A DNA stretch of 64,000 bases from Azoarcus sp. GTDB lineage: Bacteria > Pseudomonadota > Gammaproteobacteria > Burkholderiales > Rhodocyclaceae. The translations under genes and the position numbers were made by a program. Where the stretch lies: the NCBI GenBank assembly GCA_031258965.1, contig JAIRMC010000143.1, forward strand, positions 1 to 64,000, in the 5' to 3' direction. The number at the start of each line of letters is the position of its first letter. Position 1 is the first letter of the stretch. The notes beneath the pieces were generated by a model that saw only the letters and a program-made list of their open reading frames with translations, did not search any database and was not told where the DNA came from. This document shows, one piece after another, positions 11,654-20,513 of the stretch.

Positions 11654-14600
11654 TTATGCCGCCACTGGCTCGGCCAGGCGCAGCGCCGCTTCCATATCCA
11701 CTTCCACCACCCTGGAGACGCCCTGTTCCTGCATCGTCACGCCCACCAACTGCTGCGCGGCTTCCATGGTGATCCTATTATGGCTGATGAAAATGAACTG
11801 CGTCTGCGTCGACATCTGTTTCACCATCTCGGCGTAGCGCCCGGTGTTGGCGTCATCCAACGGCGCGTCGACTTCGTCGAGCATGCAGAACGGCGCGGGA
11901 TTGAGCTGGAACATCGCAAAAACCAGCGCAATCGCGGTCAGCGCCTTCTCGCCCCCGGACAACAACTGGATCGACGCATTCTTCTTGCCCGGCGGCTGCG
12001 CCACGATCTGGACGCCCGCATCGAGGATTTCTTCCCCGGTCAGCGCCAGCGCCGCCCGGCCTCCCCCGAAAAGCTGCGGGAACAGTTTGCCGAAATGTTC
12101 GTTGACCGCATTGTAGGTGGCCTGCAACTGCTCGCGCGTTTCGCGGTCGATGCGGCGGATGGCGTCTTCCAGCGTTTCGATGGCCTGCATCAAGTCGTCG
12201 TTCTGCGCGTCCAGATAGCCCTTGCGCTCGGCGGCGGCGCGCAGCTCCTCGACGGCGGCGAGATTGACCGCGCCCAGCGCGGCGATGTCGCGCCCAAGCC
12301 GCGCCACTTCGCGCTGGAGCGCGTTTTCGCCCGGCGCGTTTTGCAGAAGCGGCGCCAGCGCCGCTTCGTCGGCCCCGGCTTCCGCCAGCCTTTCGTCGAA
12401 CTGCGCGATGGCGAGTTCCGCCGCCTGCGCTTCCAGCCGCAAGTCGGCCACCCGCGCGCGCAGGGGCGCGGCGTCCTGCTCGGTGTGCTGGCGCAGCGCC
12501 TCGGTTTCGCGCAAGACCGCCGCGGCCTGCTCCAGTGCGTCGCGCCGCCCGGCCAGCGCCGCTTCGCGGCTGTCGCGCAGATCGAGCGCCGTTTGCAGCG
12601 ACTCACGGCAACGGCTGTCGCTGGTCGCCTCGCGTTCGGCCTCGCGTTCGGCCCGTTCGCTGGCAATCCGGGCAAGCTGCTCGTCCGCCAGTTGCGTGTT
12701 GCGGGCATTGTCTTCCAGCTTGCCCGCGCATTCGCGCGCCGAAAATTGCGCTTCCTGAAGCTCGCGCGCCAGCGATTGTTCCAGCGCGCCCAGGGCGCGC
12801 AGGGCTTCGTCCCGCTCCCGCAGCGCGTCCAGGGCGGCATCGAGTTGTCCGCGTTGCAGTTCGGCCAGTTCGGCGGCGCGGGCGTATTCGCGTTCGGCCC
12901 GCTCGTGGTTTTCGCGTTCCGCCTTTTCCTGGCGCGCCAGTTCGGCCAGGTCGCTGGAGATGCGCGCCCGCTGTTCTTCGGCGCGGCTCGCGGCCTGGGC
13001 GAGTTTGAGCACTTCGACGTCTTCGGCATGGCGCGCGCCCTGCGCCGCTTGCAGATCGCGGCGAAAATCGTCGATGTGGGATTGCGTCCCGGCGGCGGCG
13101 GATTCGGCGGCGAGCAAGGCGTCATGCGCGGCGAGCGCCTCGTCTTCGAGCGTCCGCAACTGCGCGGCCAGCGCGTCGATCTCACGCTGGCGTTCGATGA
13201 CGCCATGCGTGCGGCTATCGGGCGCCACATGCGCCAACATGCTGCGGCTCAATATCTGCCCGCCACGGCTGACCAGGCAGACGCCGGGGGCGAGTTCGGC
13301 CCGGCGGAGAAGCCAGCCGTCAAGCCGCTCGACCGCGAACCAGCCATGCAGCCAGTCCGCGAGCAACGCCTGTTGCGCGCCGCCCTCGGCGCGGACATAC
13401 GCGCACAGGGGCATCGCCCCGGCTGGCGGCGGCAAGGCGCCGGGCGCGGGCAAAGCCGCCGCCCCGGCAAAACCGAGCGCCAGCGCCGCCGCGGGCGGCT
13501 CGGCAAGGAGATCGGCAGCCAGTGCGCCGCTCTCTTCCGTCACCAGCGCCGCGAGCCGTTCGCGCAGTACGGTTTCCAACGCGGTTTCCCACCCGGCCTC
13601 GACTTCCAGCGACCGCCACAGCGGCGGCAAGCCCTGGCGGTCATGGCGGGCAAGCCAGTCATCGGGTTCGCCCCGGGCCGCGGCCTTGGACTGAATCTGC
13701 GTCAAGGCGTTGTGCCGCGCACGCAATTCGGTCAAGCGGCGCTGCGCCGCGCGCTCGGCCTCGAACGCCTCTTTGAGCGCCATCCGCAACGCGGGCTGCC
13801 GCGCCTGCGCCCCGGCAAGCGCTTGTTGCAAGGCTTCGCAACGCTCGCGCAAGGCGTCGAGCCGCGCCTGCCGCCCGGCCAGCAGGGCGGCGTCCGGCCC
13901 CTCGATGCCGCCATGCTCTCCGTCGAGCTTCGCGCGGCGCTGGATCAAGGCGTCAAGGGCGCGTCCGGCATGGACGCGATGGGCATCTTCCACCCGCAAT
14001 TGCTGTTCGGTCGCCGCCAGTTCGCGCCGAACCGCCGCGACGGTGGCTTCGGCGGCCCGTTGATCGGATTCGCATTCCGGCGAGCGGCCGGAGATTTCCT
14101 GGTGACGCGCCTCGGCCTGTTCGACGCGCAGGGCGGCGTTTTCGGCCAGCGCCTCCCATCGGACACGCTCCATATCAAGCGTTTCGCGGCGGATGCGCCA
14201 ATGATCGACATCGACATCGAGTTGAGCGAGGCGGGCATCGAGCCGCTGCCGCGCCTCGCCCAGATGCCGCAACTCGGCCTCAAGCCTCGAAACCTCCGCA
14301 CCCGCCGCGAAAAGATCGCCCTGCGCAAGGTGCATGGCCTCGGACGCGGCCAGATGCCCGGCGCGCGCCTCTTCGAGCGCGCTATCCAGGGTTTGCAGCC
14401 GGGCATTGTCGGCGTCGATGCGGGCCGTGGCCGCGTTGAGTTCTTCCATGGCGCGGGCGCGCCCGTCGCGCGCTTCGTTGCGCTTGATGAGCCACAGCAA
14501 TTGCTGGCGCTCGACGAGGGCGGCATTGAGCGCCTGGTACCGTTCGGCGGTGGCGGCCTGCACTTCGAGATGTCCGATGCGCTCGCCCAGTTCCATGCGG

Positions 14601-15226
14601 ATGTCGTCCAAGCGGGCGAGATTGTCGCGCGCGTCCGACAGCCGCCCCTCGGTCTCGCGCCGCCGTTCGCGGTAGCGGGTCACGCCCGCGGCCTCTTCGA
14701 GAAAGCCCCGGATTTCCTCCGGACGGGCTTCGATGATGCGCGAGATCATCCCCTGCTCGATGATCGCGTAGGCGCGCGGCCCCAGGCCGGTGCCGAGGAA
14801 GAGGTCGATCACGTCGCGGCGGCGCACATGGACGCTATTGATGTAATAGGTCGACTCCCCCGTGCGTTCGAGCACGCGGCGCACGGCGATTTCGGCATAG
14901 GGCGCCCATTGTCCGGCGGCGCGTCCGGCGGTATTGTCGAACACCAGTTCGACGCTGGCGCGCGATACCGGCTTGCGGGTCGTGGAGCCGTTGAAGATGA
15001 CGTCCTGCATCGACTCGCCGCGCAGCGCCGAAGCGCGGGTTTCGCCGAGCACCCATCGCACGGCGTCGATAACGTTGGACTTGCCGCATCCGTTCGGCCC
15101 GACGATGCCGACGAGATTCCCCGATGTACGCACCGTGATCGGATCGACAAAGGTCTTGAAACCGGCGAGTTTTAGCTTGGAAAGGCGCAAGATCGGACAA
15201 AGCGGAACGAAACGGGGGCCGCGCAT
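11654..15226 (-). CDS. smc: Chromosome partition protein SMC
   Basis: A 1190-residue structural maintenance of chromosomes ATPase that compacts and segregates the nucleoid with ScpAB. Walker A (GPNGCGKS) is at residues 43-50. Two long coiled coils flank a hinge at about 500-680. The C-terminal head has the signature LLSGGEKALTAIAL and Walker B FCMLDEVDAPLDD. The frame is open to 15481, but ATG 15226 is preceded by AAGGA 7 nt away. TTG 15190 (LRLSKLKLAGFK) would also match the family start but has no ribosome-binding sequence. A very long stop-free antisense frame across the gene is a codon-bias artefact. Confidence 0.95.
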   Translation of the reverse strand: MRGPRFVPLCPILRLSKLKLAGFKTFVDPITVRTSGNLVGIVGPNGCGKSNVIDAVRWVLGETRASALRGESMQDVIFNGSTTRKPVSRASVELVFDNTAGRAAGQWAPYAEIAVRRVLERTGESTYYINSVHVRRRDVIDLFLGTGLGPRAYAIIEQGMISRIIEARPEEIRGFLEEAAGVTRYRERRRETEGRLSDARDNLARLDDIRMELGERIGHLEVQAATAERYQALNAALVERQQLLWLIKRNEARDGRARAMEELNAATARIDADNARLQTLDSALEEARAGHLAASEAMHLAQGDLFAAGAEVSRLEAELRHLGEARQRLDARLAQLDVDVDHWRIRRETLDMERVRWEALAENAALRVEQAEARHQEISGRSPECESDQRAAEATVAAVRRELAATEQQLRVEDAHRVHAGRALDALIQRRAKLDGEHGGIEGPDAALLAGRQARLDALRERCEALQQALAGAQARQPALRMALKEAFEAERAAQRRLTELRARHNALTQIQSKAAARGEPDDWLARHDRQGLPPLWRSLEVEAGWETALETVLRERLAALVTEESGALAADLLAEPPAAALALGFAGAAALPAPGALPPPAGAMPLCAYVRAEGGAQQALLADWLHGWFAVERLDGWLLRRAELAPGVCLVSRGGQILSRSMLAHVAPDSRTHGVIERQREIDALAAQLRTLEDEALAAHDALLAAESAAAGTQSHIDDFRRDLQAAQGARHAEDVEVLKLAQAASRAEEQRARISSDLAELARQEKAERENHERAEREYARAAELAELQRGQLDAALDALRERDEALRALGALEQSLARELQEAQFSARECAGKLEDNARNTQLADEQLARIASERAEREAEREATSDSRCRESLQTALDLRDSREAALAGRRDALEQAAAVLRETEALRQHTEQDAAPLRARVADLRLEAQAAELAIAQFDERLAEAGADEAALAPLLQNAPGENALQREVARLGRDIAALGAVNLAAVEELRAAAERKGYLDAQNDDLMQAIETLEDAIRRIDRETREQLQATYNAVNEHFGKLFPQLFGGGRAALALTGEEILDAGVQIVAQPPGKKNASIQLLSGGEKALTAIALVFAMFQLNPAPFCMLDEVDAPLDDANTGRYAEMVKQMSTQTQFIFISHNRITMEAAQQLVGVTMQEQGVSRVVEVDMEAALRLAEPVAA

Positions 15227-15441
15227 GATAGCATCCTTCGCCCGCCCGGCTCCGGGATTCTGTCCCAGGGCGGATGCACGGACCACGCCGAAAGCGAAGC
15301 ATGGCAAACCATTAATCCGCCTGTCGCGCAACCGCTTGTGCAAGCCCCGCGATTTTGCTTGCGGAAACGCTGATCGGATGTTCAGTCCCGGCATTTGCGG
15401 GATCGGATCCAAGACTTTGCAAGGATTCCCCGGGTATCCGC

Positions 15442-17622
15442 TCAGGCTGCTTCGAGCTTCGCCAGCGAGAGGATGAGCCATTTGACGCCAGCATCGCCGA
15501 AGTTGATCTGCGCCCTGGCGTCTCTGCCGGAGCCTTCGGCGGCGACGATCACACCGAGGCCGAAGCTCGGGTGACGCACGTTCTGCCCGATACGCAGACC
15601 GCCGGGCAGGTCGCGCGCCAGCGCGGCGGCGGGCGCGGCCCTGTCGAAACCGCCGGAGGCGACCGTCCAGCCTTGGGGGTGACGCCCGCCCGGCGTCAGC
15701 CGCTTGACCAATTCCGCCGGCACTTCTTCAAGAAAGCGCGAACGCAGGTGGTAATGAATCTGGCCGTGCAAGGAGCGGCTCTGGGCGCAGGATAAATACA
15801 ACCGCTCGCGGGCGCGCGTCACCGCCACGTACATCAGCCGCCGCTCTTCTTCCAGTCCGCCTGCGTCGGTCAGGCTGTTGGCGTGCGGGAAGAGTTCTTC
15901 TTCCAGGCCACTGAGGAAAACGGCGTCGAATTCCAGCCCCTTAGCCGCATGCACGGTCATCAATTGCACGGCGTCCGCATCCGCCCCGGCCTGGTGATCT
16001 CCAGCTTCGAGTGAAGCATGGTTGAGAAAGTCCGCCAGCAGTGCGTGCGGCTGCGCCCGCGCCTCGCCGCCAGGGGATTCGGCGCGGAAGTTGTCGGCGG
16101 CATTGATGAGTTCGTCGAGGTTCTCCAGCCTGTCCTGCCCTTCCTTTCCCGCCTGATAGTGGGCGCGCAGGCCGCTACGCTCGATGACGTGTTCCACCAG
16201 TTCGGGCAACGGCAAGGTTTCAGTTTCGCGGCGCAGCTCTTCGACCAGGCGCACGAACTGGCCGAGCGCGGCGGCGCTTTTGCCGGTCAGAAGCGGCACG
16301 GCGGCATGGAGACTGATGTTCCCGGCGCGGGCGGCGTCCTGGAGAGCTTCTTGCGAACGCGCGCCAATGCCCCGCGTGGGAAAGTTCACAACCCGCATGA
16401 AGGCGGTATCGTCGTCGGCGTTGGCAATCAGCCGGAGATAGGCAAGCGCGTGTTTGACTTCCTGGCGCTCGAAGAAGCGCAGACCGCCATGAACGCGGTA
16501 CGGGATGCCGTTCGCAAAAAGCTGGTGTTCGAGTATCCGCGACTGCGCGTTAGACCGATACAACAAGGCAATGTCGGCGCGCATCGCGCCGTCGCGCACT
16601 AGCGCCTGGATTTCTTCGACGATCCAGCGCGCCTCGTCGCCGTCGCCCATCGCCTCGAATACCCGCACCGGCTCGCCCGCGCCCCTGTCCGTCCAGAGGT
16701 TCTTGCCGAGACGGTCGCCATTGTTGCGGATGATGGCGTTGGCGGCCTCCAGGATGTTGCCGTGCGAGCGGTAGTTCTGTTCGAGGCGGATGACATGCCG
16801 GACCTGGAATTCGCGCTCGAAGTCGCGCATATTGCCCACTTCCGCGCCGCGAAAGCGGTAGATGCTCTGATCGTCGTCGCCCACGCAGAAAAGCGCCGCG
16901 CCGCCCTCCCCGCCCTCGGCGGCCAGCAGTTTCAGCCAGCGGTATTGCAGGGTGTTGGTGTCCTGGAATTCGTCGACCAAGATATAGCGAAAGCGTTGCT
17001 GGTAATGACGGCGAATCGGTTCATTTCGCTGGAGCAATTCGTAACAGCGCAGCAGGAGTTCGGCAAAATCCACGACCGATTCGCGCTGGCACTGGGCTTC
17101 GTATTCCTGATAGAGCGCGGTGCGGCGGCGGGTGTAATCGTCGAGCGGCTCGATGGCATGTGGCCGCAGGCCCGCTTCTTTGTGCGCGTTGATGAAATAC
17201 AACAGGTCGCGCGGCGGGAATTTTTCGTCATCGACATTGAGTGTTTTCAGCAGGCGCTTGACTGCCGAGAGCTGGTCGGCGGTATCGAGGATCTGGAAAA
17301 GCGGGGCCAGCCCGGCATCGCGGTGATGCGCGCGCAAAAGACGGTTGCACAGACCGTGGAAAGTGCCGATCCACATTCCCCGCGGGCTGGCAGAGAGCAT
17401 GGCTTCGATACGGGTCTGCATTTCGCGCGCCGCCTTGTTGGTAAAGGTGACGGCGAGGATGCCCGATGGAGACGCCAGACCATTATTGAGCAGCCAGGCA
17501 ATGCGGGTCGTGAGCACCCGCGTCTTGCCCGACCCCGCCCCGGCGAGCACCAGCGCGTGCTGCGCGGACAGTGTGACGGCTTCGGTTTGTTGCGGGTTCA
17601 GGCGGGCAAGCAGATCGGACAT
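15442..17622 (-). CDS. uvrD: ATP-dependent DNA helicase II, UvrD/Rep family
   Basis: A 726-residue SF1A 3'-5' helicase. Motif I AGAGSGKT is at residues 27-34. Further motifs are GTFHGLCNRLLR (Ib region), DEFQDTN (II), GDDDQSIYRFRGA (III), QNYRS (IV), VHAAKGLEFDAVFL (V) and VAVTRARERL (VI). The C-terminal tail ends with a beta-hairpin-like segment (RIGQNVRHPSFGLG) typical of UvrD/PcrA. The ATG at 17622 follows AAAAGGAG; an in-frame extension to 17670 is not needed. It probably serves mismatch and nucleotide-excision repair. smc lies 215 nt downstream, so they may be separate units. Confidence 0.94.
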   Translation of the reverse strand: MSDLLARLNPQQTEAVTLSAQHALVLAGAGSGKTRVLTTRIAWLLNNGLASPSGILAVTFTNKAAREMQTRIEAMLSASPRGMWIGTFHGLCNRLLRAHHRDAGLAPLFQILDTADQLSAVKRLLKTLNVDDEKFPPRDLLYFINAHKEAGLRPHAIEPLDDYTRRRTALYQEYEAQCQRESVVDFAELLLRCYELLQRNEPIRRHYQQRFRYILVDEFQDTNTLQYRWLKLLAAEGGEGGAALFCVGDDDQSIYRFRGAEVGNMRDFEREFQVRHVIRLEQNYRSHGNILEAANAIIRNNGDRLGKNLWTDRGAGEPVRVFEAMGDGDEARWIVEEIQALVRDGAMRADIALLYRSNAQSRILEHQLFANGIPYRVHGGLRFFERQEVKHALAYLRLIANADDDTAFMRVVNFPTRGIGARSQEALQDAARAGNISLHAAVPLLTGKSAAALGQFVRLVEELRRETETLPLPELVEHVIERSGLRAHYQAGKEGQDRLENLDELINAADNFRAESPGGEARAQPHALLADFLNHASLEAGDHQAGADADAVQLMTVHAAKGLEFDAVFLSGLEEELFPHANSLTDAGGLEEERRLMYVAVTRARERLYLSCAQSRSLHGQIHYHLRSRFLEEVPAELVKRLTPGGRHPQGWTVASGGFDRAAPAAALARDLPGGLRIGQNVRHPSFGLGVIVAAEGSGRDARAQINFGDAGVKWLILSLAKLEAA

Positions 17623-17664
17623 GAAATAAAGCTCCTTTTGAACGGCCGTCATTCTAACTTTGCT

Positions 17665-17693
17665 TTGCAAGACCTCCGCGCATGTACTACACT
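17665..17693 (+). promoter_or_regulatory. Candidate sigma-70 promoter for an unannotated transcript
   Basis: TTGCAA, 17 bp, TACACT: each hexamer matches consensus at four of six positions with ideal spacing. It points away from uvrD into a 428-nt intergenic region that ends in a strong terminator. Unsupported by anything beyond sequence. Confidence 0.3.
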
Positions 17694-17699
17694 AGCGAT

Positions 17700-17932
17700 T
17701 GTGCAGGGCAGCAAATCACCACGGCGTAAAGTCGCCCCACGGATTCGCCGCAGGCTCAAGCGACTAAAAGGCAAGGGTAATTTCTGCTTGGCGGCGCATT
17801 TTGCGGGACAGCATCCCGAGCATGTGCCGGTAACATCTGTTATTTGCGGGACGCCTTGACTGGGCATCTCGCGCGGGTTCCCTCCCTCTCCTTTTCAGGA
17901 GATTTCCACCCGGTCCGTCCGGGTGTTTTTTT
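17700..17932 (+). ncRNA. Candidate small RNA between uvrD and the Ig-repeat lipoprotein
   Basis: No plus-strand gene precedes the clear intrinsic terminator at 17907-17932, yet terminators need a transcript to end. A promoter-like pair of hexamers at 17665-17693 would give an RNA of about 230 nt. Its 3' part contains the unpaired-looking pyrimidine stretch CCCTCCCTCTCC, followed by a small CTCC/GGAG hairpin and the terminator. C-rich anti-Shine-Dalgarno loops of this kind are common in trans-acting sRNAs. It does not look like 4.5S RNA, tmRNA, RNase P RNA or 6S RNA by eye. Confidence 0.3.
17907..17932 (+). terminator. Rho-independent terminator
   Basis: CACCCGG, loop TCCGT, CCGGGTG, then seven T residues: a perfect 7-bp GC-rich stem with a U-tract on the plus strand. 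There is no annotated plus-strand gene upstream of it. Confidence 0.85.
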
Positions 17933-17977
17933 GCCCGCGCGGCGTGCCGCCGCCCGCGCTCCGCTTTGCCGCGTGTA

Positions 17978-18006
17978 TTGATTTTGCCGGGACAGTATCG
18001 GAGAAT
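17978..18006 (+). promoter_or_regulatory. Candidate sigma-70 promoter of the Ig-repeat lipoprotein gene
   Basis: TTGATT, 17 bp, GAGAAT, ending 44 nt before the ATG at 18051. Each hexamer has four of six consensus bases. Position just after a terminator and just before a gene supports it. Confidence 0.4.
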
Positions 18007-18050
18007 CATTTCCGCCCGCACACTTTCCATGCTCACGAGGGGAATATTCC

Positions 18051-19043
18051 ATGACACACACTCTCGCGCGGCGGCTCGCGCTCACTCTGCTTACGGCATC
18101 CGTATTTCTTGTCTCCGCTTGCGGAACATTTTTTTCCACCGAGGTGACGATCGCCCTGGATAAAGGCAGCTATCTTCGCGGCGAAGAAATCATTGCCACA
18201 GTCAAGGGCATCACCGAGAACATAGACAACGACAAGGCTTTCCTGGGCATCTACGCGCCCGGCGCCCGGCATGAGGAGCGGCTCGACCACGTTTATCTTC
18301 ACGCCGGAGAGTCACAGGTGGCGCTCTCCACCCCGTCCAGGCAGGGCAGCTACGAGCTTCGTTTCTACCACAAGGCGCCGGCAAGCGAGAAAACGCTGTC
18401 TGGCAAGCTGCCGTTTGTCGTCAATGGCGATATCGACGTCACCCTGGCACTGGACAAAACGGTTTACGCGCGGGGCGAGGAGATCACCGCCACGCTCACC
18501 GGCGTTACTGAACGGATGAACAAGGACGATGCGGCGCTGTTCCTCTACCCGGCGGGCGGCGTCCACGACAGCGGGTACTTTTACGGAAGCCGCGCCAACA
18601 TCGGTGACAGCCAAGTGGAATTCTCCACACCGCCGGAAACCGGGGTCTATGAAATCCGGTTCTATCGCAAAACCCCGTCAAATGACGATACCCTAGCCGC
18701 CAGCGTGCCCTTCACGGTCGAGGGCGAGGTGAAAGTCACTGTGAAGCTGGACAAGAAAACCTACGCAGGCGGCGAGAAAATCGGCGTCACGCTCGACGGC
18801 GCCACCCGCCGGATGAAAAAGGACGGCGCATTCCTGGCCATCTACGAAGCAGGCACCGGGCACAACGAGAACATCACGGATCTTTACCCCCTGCCCGCGG
18901 GCAACCGGGAACTGCTGTTTCGCGCCCCGCACGAATCCGGCGCTTACGAAATCCGCTTCTACCGTAAAGACAACCCAAAAAACGATGCGACACTGGCCAC
19001 CACGGTTCCCTTCACGGTCAAGCGTGTAACGCAGCGCCGTTGA
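18051..19043 (+). CDS. Putative lipoprotein with three tandem Ig-like repeats
   Basis: I do not recognise the family. The 330-residue product has a lipoprotein signal (LVSAC, lipidated Cys24), then three repeats of about 97 residues at 31-124, 127-223 and 226-323. Each repeat has the pattern VT.xLDK..Y..GE.I..T..G, then (F/L)L.IY.AG, then YE(I/L)RFY.K and a final PF.V, which suggests a seven- to nine-strand beta-sandwich. It would be anchored in the envelope, facing the periplasm or the cell surface. An SD (GAGGGG) precedes the ATG. A terminator follows directly, so the gene is monocistronic. Function unknown; binding or structural roles are only guesses. Confidence 0.85.
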   Translation: MTHTLARRLALTLLTASVFLVSACGTFFSTEVTIALDKGSYLRGEEIIATVKGITENIDNDKAFLGIYAPGARHEERLDHVYLHAGESQVALSTPSRQGSYELRFYHKAPASEKTLSGKLPFVVNGDIDVTLALDKTVYARGEEITATLTGVTERMNKDDAALFLYPAGGVHDSGYFYGSRANIGDSQVEFSTPPETGVYEIRFYRKTPSNDDTLAASVPFTVEGEVKVTVKLDKKTYAGGEKIGVTLDGATRRMKKDGAFLAIYEAGTGHNENITDLYPLPAGNRELLFRAPHESGAYEIRFYRKDNPKNDATLATTVPFTVKRVTQRR

Positions 19044-19065
19044 GTCCGGCCGGATGATCCGGGAA

Positions 19066-19087
19066 GCGCGCCTTCGGGCGCGTTTTT
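19066..19087 (+). terminator. Rho-independent terminator after the lipoprotein gene
   Basis: CGCGCC, loop TTCG, GGCGCG, then TTTTT, 22 nt after the lipoprotein stop. The UUCG tetraloop makes it a strong hairpin. Confidence 0.85.
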
Positions 19088-19146
19088 CATTGGGCGCCGT
19101 TTCGGCGAATAGCGCTGTCACAAACTTCTGAAATATGGGCAATTCG

Positions 19147-19175
19147 TTGAAAGGGTTGGGACAAGCCGCTAGAAT
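19147..19175 (+). promoter_or_regulatory. Candidate sigma-70 promoter of the bioF-H-C-D operon
   Basis: TTGAAA, 17 bp, TAGAAT: five of six matches in each hexamer. It lies about 160 nt upstream of bioF, after the preceding terminator, leaving a leader of roughly 150 nt. No BirA-type TTGTAAACC palindrome is visible in this leader. Confidence 0.55.
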
Positions 19176-19206
19176 GCTCCGGCCAAAGTAGATCGAACAT
19201 TTCATT

Positions 19207-19338
19207 TTGACAAAAGAAAAATACGCTGCCATCGTCGTGCAGTGGACATCATGGGGAAACCGGCGCCACGCGCCGCGCACACGATTCGAGCGGCGCTTGG
19301 CCGCCGCCGAAACCGCGCCCGGCGAGGCGCTGGCATGA
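19207..19338 (+). CDS. Possible 43-codon leader ORF overlapping the bioF start
   Basis: A TTG-initiated frame of 43 residues (beginning TKEKYAAIVVQW after the start) ends with a TGA that overlaps the bioF ATG as ATGA. This is the geometry of translationally coupled genes. There is no convincing ribosome-binding site before the TTG and no recognised family. It may be a chance frame. Confidence 0.2.
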   Translation: MTKEKYAAIVVQWTSWGNRRHAPRTRFERRLAAAETAPGEALA

Positions 19339-19344
19339 ACCGCC
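19327..19344 (+). repeat. 18-nt sequence shared with the bioA stop region
   Basis: GCGCTGGCATGAACCGCC covers the bioF start codon and its first codons, and is identical to 6135-6152 at the end of bioA. Confidence 0.6.
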
Positions 19345-20513
19345 TCGACACGCTACGCGCCGCGCTCGCCGCGCTCGACCGCAATCACTTGCGCCGCATC
19401 CGCCGCGACAACGAACGGCCCTGCTCTCCCCGCGCGCTCATCGACGGCAAAGCGTACATCGCCTTTTGCAGCAATGATTATCTCGGTCTGGCCGGAGACC
19501 CGGGGCTTGCCGATGCGCTCGCCGAAGGGGCGCGGCGCTGGGGCGCGGGCGCGGGGGCCTCGCATCTGGTGTCCGGCCATTACACCGTGCAGCACCATCT
19601 TGAACGGCGGCTCGCGGCTTTTACCGGACGCGAGCGGGCGCTCGTCTTCCCCGCCGGATTCATGGCCAATTGCGGCATCGTCCCGGCGCTGGCCGGGCGC
19701 GGCGACGCCATCTTTGCCGACCGGCTGAACCACGCTTCGCTCATCGACGGCATGTTGCTGTCGCGCGCCAGGGCGCATCGTTACCCGCATCTCGATCTCG
19801 CCGCGCTCGAACGCCTGCTGGCCGCGAGCGACGCGCCAGCGAAGCTCATCGTGAGCGATGCCGTGTTCAGCATGGATGGCGATGTCGCGCCCCTGCGCGA
19901 GTTGATGGCGCTCGCCGCGCGGTTCGACGCCTGGCTGCTGATCGACGACGCCCATGGTTTCGGCGTGCTCGGGCCGCAGGGGCGCGGCACGCTCGCCGAG
20001 GCGGGCTTGCCCGGCGATGACGCCGAAGGCTGGCGCTTGATCCAAGTCGGCACGCTCTCCAAGGCGGCGGGAGTCGCGGGCGCTTTCGTCGCGGGCGCGG
20101 AGGAAGTCATCGAATGGCTGATGCAGAAAACGCGCACGTATATTTTCACCACCGGCTCGCCCCCCGCGCTGGCGCAGGCCCTGCTCGCCAGTATTGATCT
20201 CATCGAGGACGGCGATGCCCGCCGCGCCCGGCTCGCCGCGCTGATCGCCCGCCTCGCCGCCGGTCTCGCGCAAAAACGCTGGAAACGCCTGCCCTCGCGC
20301 ACGCCGATCCAGCCCCTCGTCGTTGGCGACAACGCCGCCGCGATGGCGCTTGCCGCCGCGCTGATGGACGAAGGGCTGTGGGTTCCCGCGATCCGCCCGC
20401 CCACGGTGCCCGAAGGCAGCGCGCGGCTGCGCATTTCGCTGTCGGCGGCGCACGCGCTGGATGACGTCGACCGCCTGGTCGCGGCCATCAACCGGCTGGA
20501 AGACCGTTTGTGA
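19335..20513 (+). CDS. bioF: 8-amino-7-oxononanoate synthase BioF
   Basis: A 392-residue alpha-oxoamine synthase that condenses pimeloyl-ACP or -CoA with L-alanine to KAPA. Motifs are CSNDYLGLAG, GAGASHLVSGHY, DDAHGFGVLG and the PLP lysine in VGTLSKAAG. The frame is open from 19242, but ATG 19335 has GAGG 7 nt upstream and starts the conserved sequence (MNRLDTLRAAL). First gene of a tightly packed bioF-H-C-D operon. Confidence 0.96.
   Translation: MNRLDTLRAALAALDRNHLRRIRRDNERPCSPRALIDGKAYIAFCSNDYLGLAGDPGLADALAEGARRWGAGAGASHLVSGHYTVQHHLERRLAAFTGRERALVFPAGFMANCGIVPALAGRGDAIFADRLNHASLIDGMLLSRARAHRYPHLDLAALERLLAASDAPAKLIVSDAVFSMDGDVAPLRELMALAARFDAWLLIDDAHGFGVLGPQGRGTLAEAGLPGDDAEGWRLIQVGTLSKAAGVAGAFVAGAEEVIEWLMQKTRTYIFTTGSPPALAQALLASIDLIEDGDARRARLAALIARLAAGLAQKRWKRLPSRTPIQPLVVGDNAAAMALAAALMDEGLWVPAIRPPTVPEGSARLRISLSAAHALDDVDRLVAAINRLEDRL

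Noticed and set aside
11780-15175. An open frame of 1131 codons on the plus strand
   Set aside because: It lies wholly antisense to smc, has the Arg/Gly/Ala/Pro-rich composition of GC-rich shadow frames, and no family motifs.
17700-17932. 6S RNA, tmRNA or RNase P RNA
   Set aside because: None of their conserved cores could be recognised; kept only as an unnamed candidate sRNA.
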